Notes under the pieces: generated by a model
The model's input: only the letters and a program-made list of their open reading frames with translations
Told to the model about the DNA's origin: nothing
Databases searched by the model: none
NCBI RefSeq assembly: GCF_030272615.1
Contig: NC_081410.1
Location: forward strand, 185,615,619 to 185,679,618
Direction: 5' to 3'
Length of the DNA: 64,000 nucleotides
From: Cryptomeria japonica
Taxonomy: Eukaryota; Streptophyta; Pinopsida; Cupressales; Cupressaceae
Shown: one piece after another, positions 1 through 10,822 of the stretch
Layout of the letters: every line of letters starts with the position of its first letter
Position numbering within the stretch: position 1 is the stretch's first letter
Position numbers and translations under genes: made by a program

Positions 1-961
1 AGAGGGGTAGAAATCCCCAATCTGTCTCTCAAATACTCAAATGATTCTGAGGACAAAGGTTTAGTGAAGATGTCTTCTATCTATTCTTTAGTGTTCACAT
101 AAACCAATCTAACTTCTTTTGCTTCCACCTTTTGCTTCAAAAAGTTATACTTGTCTGATATGTGCTTAGTCTTGGAGTGAAATACCAGATTCTTTGATAT
201 GTCAATAGCTGTAGAGTTATCACAATGAATAATAACCAGATCATTACAACTCACTTGTATATCCTTCAACATTTGCTTCATCCAAAGAACTTGAGTGCAA
301 TTGGTTGCGGATGCAACATATTCAGCTTCAATAGTAGATAAAGAAATGCATGACTGCTTCTTGCTGATCCATGAAACCAACTTCTTCCTGAGAAAGAATT
401 CTCAATCGGATGTGCTCTTCCGGTCATCAAAATCACTTGCCCAATCTACATCTATATATGCACATAAAGTAAAGTCATCATCTTTAGGGTACCATAAACC
501 ATATTCAGTTGTTCCTTGCAAATACTAGAATATCCTTTTTATTGCACTTTCATGATTTTCTCTTGGATTACTTTGAAATCTTGAAACAATACTGATTGCA
601 TTCATTATATTCTTTCTAGTCTGAGTTAAATATAGTAAACCACCAATCATGGATTTATATCTTGTAGGATTTACTTGAAGGGATACATCTTTAATTGACA
701 ATTTTTCATTTGTAACCATAGGAGTACTAACCGGTTTGGAATTTTCCATACCAAATTTCTTCAATAATTCCCTTAGATACTCAGTTTGACAGATAAAGAT
801 ACCTTTGTCAGTCTGAGTAATCTACAAACCTAGAAAAAATCTTATTTCTCCAGTCATGGACATTTCAAATTCACTCTTCATATTATTAGAGAATTCCATG
901 CACAATTTTTCTTCACCTCCAAAAATGATATCAACAAATACTTCAATAATCAAAATATCAT
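1..961 (-). pseudogene. Element A: end of reverse transcriptase and RNase H
   Basis: This is the C-terminal half of a copia polyprotein. From right to left come a degraded RT active-site segment (FVDIIFGG, where one Asp of the usual FVDDIIFGG is missing), the connection region with KKFGMENSKPVSTPM (about 720-764) and the YKSMIGGLLYLTQTR block. RNase H follows with SWISKKQSCISLSTIEAEY and HCDNSTAIDISKN. The frame is broken around 380-525 and 764-822. Position 961 is the exact breakpoint where element B entered; the RT resumes at 8463. The frame reaches the left edge close to the normal end of RNase H, so the stop and 3' LTR should lie just outside the window. Confidence 0.9.
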
Positions 962-2073
962 TGTTGGCTTGATGATGATTGTAATGAATGACCTCATGTG
1001 TTGTCATTGACGGGACATGTACACACACATATGTTCACATTGTCTACTAGTATTACTTCCTAAAGTTACTTGTATTGCAACCAGTATTGGAAGTTTAGTT
1101 TATGATGGTTTAGAGATTGTCAAACTAGTACATGTAGACAACCAGTTTATGCAGGAATGACTTGAAACCAACTTGAAGATTCAATGGAGACCATCAAAGA
1201 AGCAATGGAGGACAATCGGTTTACTTGTTGATAGTGGTTAACTCTAACCGGTATCGATGTTCCAATTGATATTCATTGATTGTGTGATGAGTTATCACCG
1301 GTCATGATGAGTTACCCCTAACCGACAATTTTGGTAGTAATTTGTGATGAGTTATGTTTGATTGTCCAGATACACTGCACCTAGGAAATTGTGATATGAT
1401 TTCTAAAGCTGACATGAAATCTAATGTCTATATAATGATATTTTGATGAACTATTTTGTAGATATGATATGATGCGAGATAGAAGTGTTAAGTTGTTGAA
1501 GGCATTGCAGAATATGTTGGTGATGAAGTTTTGAGTGCATAGAAGAGGATCTATTCAAGCAAGTTGTGCTACTTCTAGATCACACCACCTATTATTTTCT
1601 AATCACTACAATAGTCAAATCCCCTAACCAGGTAAGCTCTAACAAGCTGCACTGTACAAATCCTTTAACAAGGTGATCCATTAGTTTGGATTATGAAATC
1701 CTCTACTGAGGTTACTCCTAATAGGGCACTACCTTTAACAGGGTATAACTCCTAATAGAGCTTTGGGATCTTTAACAGGATTCGCTCCTAGCAGAGCACT
1801 TTTGTAGACCTTAACTAGTCAGCTACCTATTACTGCAGATAGTTAACTTGTGAGTCCCATCTAACCATGGTTTTTACCATTTGGGTTTTCCATGTATAAA
1901 TACTTGTGTTATAATGGATGTTTTACTTATTGTGGATGCTTTAATATCATTTTGGATTGCATGCATAATGTTTAGTAAAATTGTTAAGTATCTCAACTGG
2001 TCAGTGTTTAAAGTAGTATTGTTTTTGCTGTCACTAATTCATCCCCCCCTCTTAGTATTTTATGAGTCTATCA
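962..2073 (+). repeat. Element B 5' LTR
   Basis: This 1112-bp LTR begins TGTTGGC and ends TATCA, immediately before the primer site. It contains a TATA-like box near 1429, a run of short repeated phrases of the AACAAGGT / CTAACAGGG kind (about 1620-1800), and the conserved block CCATGGTTTTTACC near 1866. It is clearly the partner of 7335-8457, with many substitutions and small indels between the two. Confidence 0.93.
1429..1435 (+). promoter_or_regulatory. Putative TATA box in B 5' LTR
   Basis: TATATAA lies about 465 bp into the LTR and is kept in the 3' LTR at 7812-7818. Position and conservation in both LTRs suggest the LTR promoter. No transcription start can be placed from sequence alone. 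Confidence 0.4.
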
Positions 2074-2075
2074 AT

Positions 2076-2087
2076 TGGTATCAGAGC
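2076..2087 (+). other. Element B primer-binding site
   Basis: TGGTATCAGAGC begins two bases after the LTR end. It is the standard plant copia primer site, complementary to the 3' end of initiator methionine tRNA. Its perfect match and position fix the 5' LTR end. Confidence 0.93.
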
Positions 2088-2135
2088 CTAACTTATTTAA
2101 GGCTTAATTTCTTGGAAGGAAACCCTAAATCCTCC

Positions 2136-3440
2136 ATGGGGGATATGAGCTATGTTGAGATGGCTAGAGTGCTTGAAGCTACCAAGGAAGAGATTGAAAC
2201 CCTAAGGGTCAGATTTAAATCTTCAAAGTCAAATAGAGAGAGATGACTGAACAACTATTGGAAATATCTGATAATAGTTCTTTAGATGAAGCTAACATTG
2301 ATGAATTAGCTAAAGAAGTTGAAAAATTGAATGGTGAAAAGCTAAATCTGATAAGAGAGTTAGAATCCCTCACTATCCGCATGAGCTAGGAGATGGAAGA
2401 TAGGAGGGCAGCTGAAGACCTTGTCAAAGAAAGAGATCATGAGATTACTAAGATCAAACAAGAGAATGCAACCTTGCATGAACATTGGCATGAAGAGAAA
2501 GAAGAAAAAGAGGCTTTGTAGCTAGATCTTGAAATTGCATCATCCCTAAGAGAGACTCTTACAAAACACAATGAAGATCTTACCAGAGAGCTCACTGAGG
2601 CTAATGGAAAGCTGGAAGAGTTCAATAAAAGTTCTACCATGCTGGATGAGAAGATCCAATCAAAGAGGATGAAAGGTGATACATCTAGACTAGGCTTTTA
2701 CACATCTGGGAAAGGGGATTCTTCTGGTACTAAGAGCAACATTCACAAGGACAAAACTGCTCCTAAGGCTAACAAGCCTATTGGTAAGAAAGTTTTTAAA
2801 CCCGTTTTCTTTGTCTGTCATAAACCTGGACATACTGCAAATGTGTGTAGAAATAGACCCAATGAGAATACAGGCTACAATGCAAATACTAGTTATGTAT
2901 CTAGGAGATTTGAAGGTCATTGTTTTACATGAAAAATGTATGGACATAGATCAGCTGAATGCAAATATGGAGCAAATAATCTAGTACCTCACATGAATCC
3001 AAGACCTAATGGTAACTGGAGGAGAACCTATGACAACTGGGGTAACATGAACTGGCATAAACCCTATGTCAACCAGTTTAGTTCATTTGAGATGGAAAAG
3101 GTAACTAATGTCATTTGCACCATTTGAAACAATTATGGTAATGTGGCTATGAATTGTAGAAGGATGACTAGATGAGGCAACGTAGGACCTTGGATATTAT
3201 CTGGAATGGCCTGGTATCATTATCATAAATCAGGACACATGGTGAAGTTCTGTAGAACTAGGAAGAACAAAACAATTAATCATTTTGTAGATTAGAAAGG
3301 TAAGCAAAAGGTAAATGTTGAGGAAACTAGAAAAGAGATGAACCAAATCTAGAAAAAGAAGAGTGATGATATACCTGCAGAAGAACACAATCCTTCACCC
3401 AGTGTATAGAATCCTGCACCGGTGAATTGAGCCTTTCAAT
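2136..3440 (+). pseudogene. Element B gag: coiled coil plus four zinc knuckles
   Basis: The likely start is the ATG at 2136 (MGDMSYVEMARVLEAT). The first part, to about 2640, is a Glu/Lys-rich predicted coiled coil. Four CCHC-type knuckles follow, all damaged: FFVCHKPGHTANVC near 2805 (first Cys lost), CFT-stop-KMYGHRSAEC near 2923 (second Cys codon is TGA), CTI-stop-NNYGNVAMNC near 3115, and YHYHKSGHMVKFC near 3220. A frameshift near 2240 and several in-frame stops break the frame. Gag should package RNA in the particle. The coiled-coil-plus-multi-knuckle layout is shared with element H and differs from the single-knuckle gag of A, I and L. Confidence 0.8.
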
Positions 3441-3922
3441 GGGGCTAAGGGGAGCATAGCGGTAAATCTACTTCTAGACTCCTTGAAAGATGATCGGTAA
3501 GAAAGCTTGCATTTTTGAGTCATTCTATGAGTGATCTTGATATCTTTGTTTATCAGTTTTTCAAAAGACTATCAACCGGTTTTACACATGATTAATATTG
3601 GATATATCGGTAAGCAGTGTATTAGGGTTTGTAACCCTAGCGATCGAGCAATTACTTTAGTAGGTAGAAATGATAAAAGTAAGTTTTACTATATTATTTT
3701 TACCCTAAATGCATTTGAAAGAGAATTTTGAGCACTTGCAGAGTGAAAGATTTTCTAGTTGGTCTTAGATGAATTTGTATTGTGAATTGCATGATTGAAG
3801 TTGATTCAAAGATTAGTGTAGGTGGAACTAGTGTGCATTTGAGTAATCAACCAATAACCGAGGCAACGCGCGAGAATTAAGGTATTTCTTTGTAAATCCC
3901 TTTTCGAATCAAGTTTATCTGA
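3441..3922 (+). other. Element B spacer between gag and ORF2
   Basis: About 480 bp separate the last gag remnant from the proposed ORF2 start. A 66-codon frame at 3531-3731 shows no recognisable domain. I see no internal promoter or splice signal that I could defend. Confidence 0.5.
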
Positions 3923-6900
3923 ATGGCTTTGTCATCTAAGCAAGTAGAGAGACTAATGATCACATCATAACCTATTGAGGTTGTGGAATCAGAATGAATA
4001 ATATCTTACAATGCTTTAGCTTAAGTTCCTGATGGTGTCATTGTAAAAGGTGATTTTTCTAGCTATATTGATTGTAAAATCAAAGATTTAGGATCACTAT
4101 CAATTTATTCTCAATTGAAATCCCTTTGCGATAAGAGCGGAAAGATTCAACCCGAGTATATTAGGGTTTGTGAGAAGGGTTTTCATAGTGCAGCTTATTT
4201 TCTTGATGATTTTGAAGAGGAATACATCAGAATCATTCTAAGTCATGTTCATGGCGAAAACATGTATCTGGAAAGGACACACACTATAACCAAGGAATCT
4301 ATCCATGCTATGACTGGTTTTTGGTCAACTAGTGAAGTTCCCAAGTTGAGGCGAATTTATAAAGAGACTGTAACCACTTTAACCTCATCTACCTCTAATG
4401 GGTTCGCATTTTCTATTAGCAACATTAAGGACCCAATAGTTAAACTAGCTACTATGGTTATAGGCTACAAGATATTCTATTCCAGTAGATTGAACAATGT
4501 GCCATCTATAGTAGTGCATATAGCCTATAAAATAATTGCTGAAAACGTAAATTATGACCTATGTGAGGCCATAAGGAGTCAATTGATGTTGAATCTACAG
4601 TCAATTAAGAAGGACAATAGTCAGAAGTTCAAATTTGGTCAGTTATTGATTGGTTTATTCTTTTACTTTTAGAACTTCCTACCGAGAATTGGTGATATTG
4701 AATGGTCTAAAGACCTACCGGTAAATTCCCAGATTAAGAACAACATTAAGATTGTTAAGAACACTTTCGCTGCTACAATGAACAAGTAATTCAATGAATT
4801 TCAGAAGAAAATGAGTATGAGGGTAAGGCTAGTTGAAGATGTGGTGAAAAACTTTGATAAGAACATAATTTTCACACTCACCACTAATTTTTGTCTGATG
4901 GAATCTATTGAACCAAGAGAAGATGAAATGTAAGACACTAGCTATGAAGTCAATTATGACAAATTGATTGGTTATGCCAATAACCTATTGGCATCTCTAG
5001 TGGACAAGAAGAATAAAAGACTAGATACTGTTGAGGAGAAAACTGCAAAATCTGAAACCAGTAGTGCTCCACCCATTAGTGGTAAAGGGAAAAAGAAAAA
5101 GGCTGAGCAAGCGCCTCTAGTGTTAGCAAGAACTAGAGTGACACAAAGTGTCCAAGTTAAAAAGGAACTAACACCTAAGGTATACATAAAGAAGTAGAGT
5201 GCAACAAAGAAGAGAGGTTGGCAACAGATTCTTCAAGCAAAATATGATGATATCGACACTAAGGAGGAGCCAAAGAAAGTGAAGGCAACTGGCAAGAAGG
5301 CCAAACTAGTTGAAGCCAACTCTTAGTAGAGTATTCCCATTAAAGATTTGTCTTACAATCCTATGACTAATTTTGGGAGAACGGTAAGACATTAGGAAGG
5401 AATAGATTTGATAATGTTAAAGAAAGTTTTAAATCATTTAATGAAGATCAGATGGAACAAATTGTTCAATAGGTAATCAGCTATTTGTGTCATTACAATT
5501 GATTATCTCATGATCTTAAGAAGGATATTTTTGATTCTTTATATTCTATTCTTTTAAATAAATGGGAAGAAGCTGTGAAGAAAGAAAAATAAATTATTGA
5601 TAATGTGTTTATTCAATATTTTCTTGATTTTTCTAAAGATGAGTAAATTAGATTGCTTGATAAACACAAAACACAATTTCCTTTTAATTCAAGGAGATTA
5701 AAGCTAATAAGTGGAAAGATGCAATCTGCTGAAGTTGAGACTCATCAGATAGCAAGGGACATTCAAACAATGCATAAATTGATAGAGTCCCAATAGGCTA
5801 ATGAATAAGATACTGTGGAAAGACCGGAAATGGATGAGGAAGAAATATTACAAGGTGATATTGTCTATCCTATCAAGGAGAAGGATGATGCTACTTCCCA
5901 ACCAGTGATCTTTGTTGATGAAATGTAGGATACCATTGATCTATTTGGGAATATTATTGAGCCAGATAAGAAACCATTGGTTATTACTGATTCACAAGAT
6001 AATGCAGTGGATATACCAGCAACTCAACCAAGTGTGGATATTCCACCCCCACTGGTAAAAGATCAACCAGTGAAATTACAACTCCCATCGGTTTCACAGG
6101 CTACCTAGGAGAAACCTGCAGAAAAAGTTGCAGAAAAGTCCTCTAAATAGGAAAAGGAGAAAGAACAAGAGGAAGAGAAAACCGAGAAGGAGAAATATAT
6201 TGAATCAGAAAAGGCATTAGTCAAGCAACAAAATGATGATGATGATGACTCATTTGACATCAAAGGGCTTATATATGTTGACAATATGAGTGCATTGGAA
6301 TTATTGGAGATTGCAACTATGATGCAATCTAGAGCATAGAAGAAGAGGCTTAAGGAACAGGGGAAGGAAGCATAAACCATCCAAACTGTTGTAGAAATTC
6401 TGTCAAGTCTTCTATTGGAGACTGCTATAAGGAACTTGTCAATTCCTATTGACAAGCTTGGCCAGTTGGTTGCTGATGCTTCTGACCAACTCAAGTCCCT
6501 TAAGGAAGAAGCTCAGACTATGGCTGAGAAAAACTACAACAAGAAAAGAGGAGAACAAATAATGAAAGATATTGATACAGGGAAGATTTCTTTATCCCTG
6601 AACAAAGATCTTTTGAGAAAAGATATTGAGATAGGAGGCAAAATTCTATACTATACATCTAATATTTTATTTTTCTATGCTGATTTAGTTAAGAAACAAA
6701 CAGAGACAAAACTGGAATTGGAAAAGATATGTACTTCCTACATACGTTTATCGGATTCAGTCTTAGCTTTTGGAAAATTTGTGAATGATTTGCAAAATCG
6801 TTTAGATGTCTATGATTATGAACATGGTAAGAGATTCCAATCCTTGAAAGAACTAAAGAACCAATTAAGACCTAAAGTGGACATCTTACAACGAGTATAC

Positions 6901-7089
6901 AAGGATACAAAAGAGGTTTTGGCGACTCCAAAGATGAGTATAATTGATGCAATGGAAGAATTTTCTACACGAATTATGACAACCATTGAGATCACTAAAA
7001 CATTATTGGAAACATGGGATAATGATTTTTCTCACATGAAGATTACTTTCAGTGACATTTTCTTTCAAATTGAAGTGAACACTCCTTAA
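3923..7089 (+). pseudogene. Element B ORF2: unassigned protein replacing pol
   Basis: One long decayed frame of about 1050 codons from the ATG at 3923 to the TAA at 7087-7089. It stays in one frame to about 5340, shifts once near 5370, then stays open apart from stops. The N-terminal third (3923-4800) is a globular-looking domain with LDDFEEEYIRIILSH and TITKESIHAMTGF, followed by a hydrophobic helical region. The middle (4960-6250) is Lys/Glu-rich with a basic KGKKKKAEQ stretch. The end (6400-7089) is predicted coiled coil. Most in-frame stops are TAG, TAA or TGA where Gln or Arg would fit. No polymerase, protease or integrase motif is visible. The N-terminal domain resembles plant transposon-associated mobile-domain proteins by pattern only; function unknown. 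Confidence 0.72.
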
Positions 7090-7182
7090 TACAAACTTTT
7101 AAGTTTTTGTATATGTAAACATTTGATGCAAATTTTGTTATATATATATATGTATTTTACTTTTCAATTTGGCATTATTGTC

Positions 7183-7334
7183 AAAGGGGGAGTAGAAATA
7201 TGTATGTGTTGTGAAAATTTTGTAATGTATTGTTAAGGGGGAGTATAAATATGCTTCTACAATTTTTGTAGGCACACTTAGTTGTAAAGTTGTAAAGTTT
7301 TCTAAGTGTTTCCATCAATGCCAAAGGGGGAGAT
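7183..7334 (+). other. Element B polypurine tracts (three)
   Basis: AAAGGGGGAG at 7183-7192, AAGGGGGAG near 7235-7243 and AAAGGGGGAGAT at 7323-7334. The last abuts the 3' LTR and should prime plus-strand DNA synthesis. Each contains GGGGGAG. Repeated tracts before the 3' LTR are a known Sirevirus feature and recur in D, I, H and N here. Confidence 0.8.
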
Positions 7335-8457
7335 TGTTGGCTTAATGATGATTGTAATGAATTGTAATGAATGACTTCATGTGTTGTCATTGATGGAACA
7401 TGTACACACACATATGTTCACATTGTCTAACGGTATTACTTCTAACAGTTACTTGTATTGCAACCGGTATTGGAAGTTTAGTTTATGATGGTTTAGAGAG
7501 TGTCAAACCAGTATATGTAGACAACCGATATATGCAGGAATGACTTGACACCAACTTGAAGATTCAGTGGAGACCATCAAAGAAGTAATGGAGGACAATT
7601 GGTTTACATGTTGATAGTGGTTAAATCTAACTGGTATCAGTGTTCCAACTAGTATTCATTGATTGTGTGATGAGTTATCACCGGTCGTGATGAGTTACCC
7701 CTAACCAACAATTTTGGTGGTAATTTGTAATGAGTTATGTTTGATTGTCCAAATACACTACACCTAGGAAATTGTGATATGATTTCTAAAGCCGACATGA
7801 AATCTCATATCTATATAATGACATTATGATGAACTATTTTGTAGATATGATATGATGCGAGATAGAAGTGTTAAGTTGTTGAAGGCATTGCAGGATATGT
7901 TGGTGATGTAGTTTTGAGTGCGCATAAGAGAATCTATTCAAGCAAGTTGTGATACTTCTAGATCACACCACCTGTTGTTTTCTAATCACTACAACAATCA
8001 AATCCCCTAACCAAGTAAGCTCTAACAAGCTTCATTGTACAAATCCTTTAACAAGGTGATCCATTAGTTTGGATTCTAAAATCCTCTACTAAGGTTACTC
8101 CTAATAGAGTACTACCTTTAACAGAGTATAGATCCTAACAAAGCTTTGGGATCTTTAACAGGACTTGCTCCTAGCAGAACACTTTTGTAGACCTTAACCT
8201 ATCAATTACCTATTACTGCAGCTAGTTAACTTGTGAGTCCTATCTCACTATGGTTTTTCCCATTTGGTTTTTTCACGTATAAACACTTGTGTTATGGTGG
8301 ATGTTTTACTTATTGTGGATTCTTTAATATCATTTTGGATTGCATGCATAGTGTTTAGTAAACTTGTTAAGTATCTCAATTGGCCAGTGTTTAAAGTAGT
8401 ATTATTTTTGCTGTCACTGATTCACCCCCCCCCTCTCAATGCTTTATAAGTCTATCA
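7335..8457 (+). repeat. Element B 3' LTR
   Basis: A 1123-bp partner of 962-2073, TGTTGGC...TATCA. It follows the polypurine tract directly and is followed by the right target duplication ATCAT. Near its start it carries an ATTGTAATGA duplication absent from the 5' copy. Confidence 0.93.
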
Positions 8458-8462
8458 ATCAT

Positions 8463-9341
8463 CATTAGTGATCTTATAATATAGGTTACTGTCAACATTA
8501 CCTTTTATTAAATCAAGCTTCAAAAGATACTACCAGCATTATCCAACCTTGCATACCAAGCTCTAGGAGCCTGTTTTAATCCATATAGGGATTTCCTTAA
8601 TCTGCAAACCATAGTTTTATCATCTATCAATAAAAATCCATTAGGTTTCTCAATAAAGACTTCCTCTTCAAGTTCTCCATTCATAAATGCACACTTAACA
8701 TCCATTTGATAGACCTTGTAATTCTTCTAGGTTGTAGTTCTTATAGGCTGTATAAGCACGAAATAGTCTAACAACTTCAATTATGGCTACCAGTACAAAA
8801 GTTTCACCATAATCAATTCCTTCCTTCTGAGAATATCCTTTGCAGACCAATATAGCCTTGTTTATTACAAATTGTCCATCCTCACTTAGTTTATTTCTAA
8901 AAACCCATTTAGTTCCAATGACATTCTTATTTTTAGGTCGGGGAACCAAAGTCCAAGTATTGTTCTTTTCTATCTGATCTAATTCATCTTCCATAGCTTT
9001 CATCCAACATTCATCTTTACAAGCTTCAATTACTGATGCTGATTTAATATGAGAAATGAAAAATACCTCTTGATTTGTCAATATTCTTCTTGTCATAACT
9101 CCCTTGTTTTTGTCTCGAATGATTTGATCTTTAGAATGATTTAGCTTTACATACCTTGGTGTTTTCTAACTTTTAGGTTCTTTGTGTTGCTCTTTAGTTA
9201 CAGTTGAGTTTTTTTATGATGTTGGGGTAACTGGTTCAATATTTTTCTCCAATACGTGCATTACCAGATCAGTTCTGATCATTTCTACTGTCAGTTCTCT
9301 ATCATAAGATTTAGCTTGGTCTTTGCGCTACTCATCCACTT
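8463..9341 (-). pseudogene. Element A: N-terminal reverse transcriptase
   Basis: Read leftward from about 9100: MTRRILTNQE, then [39 protein letters not shown] and [16 protein letters not shown]. The next block (8520-8705) has MDVKCAFMNGELEEEVFIE and [17 protein letters not shown]. These are standard copia RT blocks in normal order. A frameshift lies near 8700-8720. The remnant ends at the B insertion (8462/8463), and the active-site segment continues beyond B at 961. The stretch 9100-9341 is the poorly conserved integrase-RT linker and carries stops. Confidence 0.9.
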
Positions 9342-10822
9342 TCACATTAGTGCTCTCCACAATTCTCTGCAATAGTTTGTTATAACATCTATATGCTTTG
9401 CTCTTAGTTGAATAACTAGGAAATATTCCTTCATCACATATAGGGTCAAACTTTCTAATGGAATCATCTCTTTTGATATAACACTTACTTCCAAATATTC
9501 TGAAATACTTAAGAGTAGGAGAATGACCAAACCATAATTCATAAGGTGTCTTACCGGTATCTCCTTTGATATGAACTCCATTGAATGTATAAGCTGTTGT
9601 ACTTATTGCTTCTCTCTATTAGATATGAGGAAAATTATTTTCCATCATCATGGTTCTGGCTTCGTCCAAAATGGTTATATTCTTTCTTTCCACAATGTCA
9701 TTCTGCTGAGGTGTCCGGGGTGCAAACAATTGTCTCCTAATGCCATTTTTCTCACAATAGTTGTTGAATTCATCAGATGTGAATTCACCACTTGCTTCGA
9801 TCTCAGACACTTGATTTTCATCCTTGTCTCTTACTCAACCATATATTTAAAGATATTGAATTTGTCAAAGGCTTCATATTTCTCCCTTAGAAAAGAAACC
9901 CACATCATTCTAGAATAGTTGTCAATGATTAACAATAAATATCTCTCCTTGAAAGATTCTTGTATTAGCAGGACCACATAGGTCAGTATAAATCAAATTA
10001 AGAATATCATTAGATTTATCAGGTATGCTCTTAAAATAATTTCTGGTTTACTTACCCATTTGACATTCCTTACATACCAGATTATGAGGCTTCATAATCT
10101 TAGGTAAATATCTAACTGCCTTAGTTGAACCAATCTTTACAATGCAATCAAAATTTACATGACACAACCTCTTACGCTATAGCCAAATTTCATCATTATG
10201 TGCAATCAAACATGTCATTTTACCAAAGTTCAAATGAAAGATGTTACCTTTTGTCTATGTACCGGTTGCAATCTCCAATCCTGATTTGCTAATGATTTTT
10301 TACTTTCCATCCTTGAATTGTAATTTAAATCCTCTATCTACCAACTATCCTACACTTAAAAGATTGTGCTTTATACCTTCAACATAATAGACATTGTCAG
10401 TGTTATTCTTACCATCCAATGAAATGGTTCTTCTTCCTTTGATCATGCATGCTTTGTTATTACCAAATCTGACTTGACCACCATCAAATTCTTGTAGGGT
10501 TAGAAAATTTCTTTTGTCTCCTGTCATATGATGAGAACATCCACTATCTATTACCCATTCATCTTTGTCTTCAAATTTTGCTGCAAGGGCCTTTTCCTCA
10601 TTTTTTATAACTGGTTCCAGATCATCTTCCTTCATAGCATCAAATACCCAGTCTTTTCTATTACTAGCTCCAGTAGCTGAATCTCCTATCGGTTCTTCCT
10701 TTGAGTCATCAGTTACTCTTTCCTCATCAACATAGTAGCATGATTTGTTTTTGTTTCTCATGTACATATGCTTGATCTGGTATTCAGGGTTAGGCTTGTT
10801 GGCATTACAATAGATAGGAGAT
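9342..10822 (-). pseudogene. Element A: protease and integrase
   Basis: From right to left: the aspartic protease start DEWVIDSGCSHHMTGDK (about 10520-10570), the pre-integrase domain with HNLLSVG near 10350, the integrase zinc region (HKRL-type and CKEC near 10075), and the catalytic core ending in TPQQNDIVERKN near 9690 (normally TPQQNGVVERKNRT). Stops and shifts occur at about 9830, 10040 and 10340. Upstream at 10836-10600 is the variable linker between the zinc knuckle and protease, where solo LTR C entered. In life this part would release the capsid proteins and join cDNA to the chromosome. Confidence 0.88.

Larger units (their letters stand above)
962..8457 (+). mobile_element. Element B: intact-ended non-autonomous LTR retrotransposon with gag and ORF2
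   Basis: A complete element with two LTRs (962-2073 and 7335-8457, both TG...CA). The same 5-bp duplication ATCAT flanks it at 957-961 and 8458-8462. Removing it restores the RT reading of element A across the junction. The 5.26-kb interior has a tRNA-Met-type primer site, a gag with coiled coil and four zinc knuckles, a long second frame (ORF2) and three polypurine tracts. No protease, integrase or RT motif is present anywhere, so mobilisation must have used enzymes of another element; this is inferred. Element H has the same gene plan and related proteins, so this is a family and not a chance deletion product. Confidence 0.93.

Noticed and set aside
2076-2087. Primer sites considered as tRNA gene fragments
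   Set aside because: Only about 12 bases match the tRNA 3' end, at fixed distance from LTR ends; no cloverleaf can be drawn.
2690-2947. Minus-strand frame over the B gag
   Set aside because: It is a shadow of the zinc-knuckle coding strand; the sense strand has the CCHC pattern.
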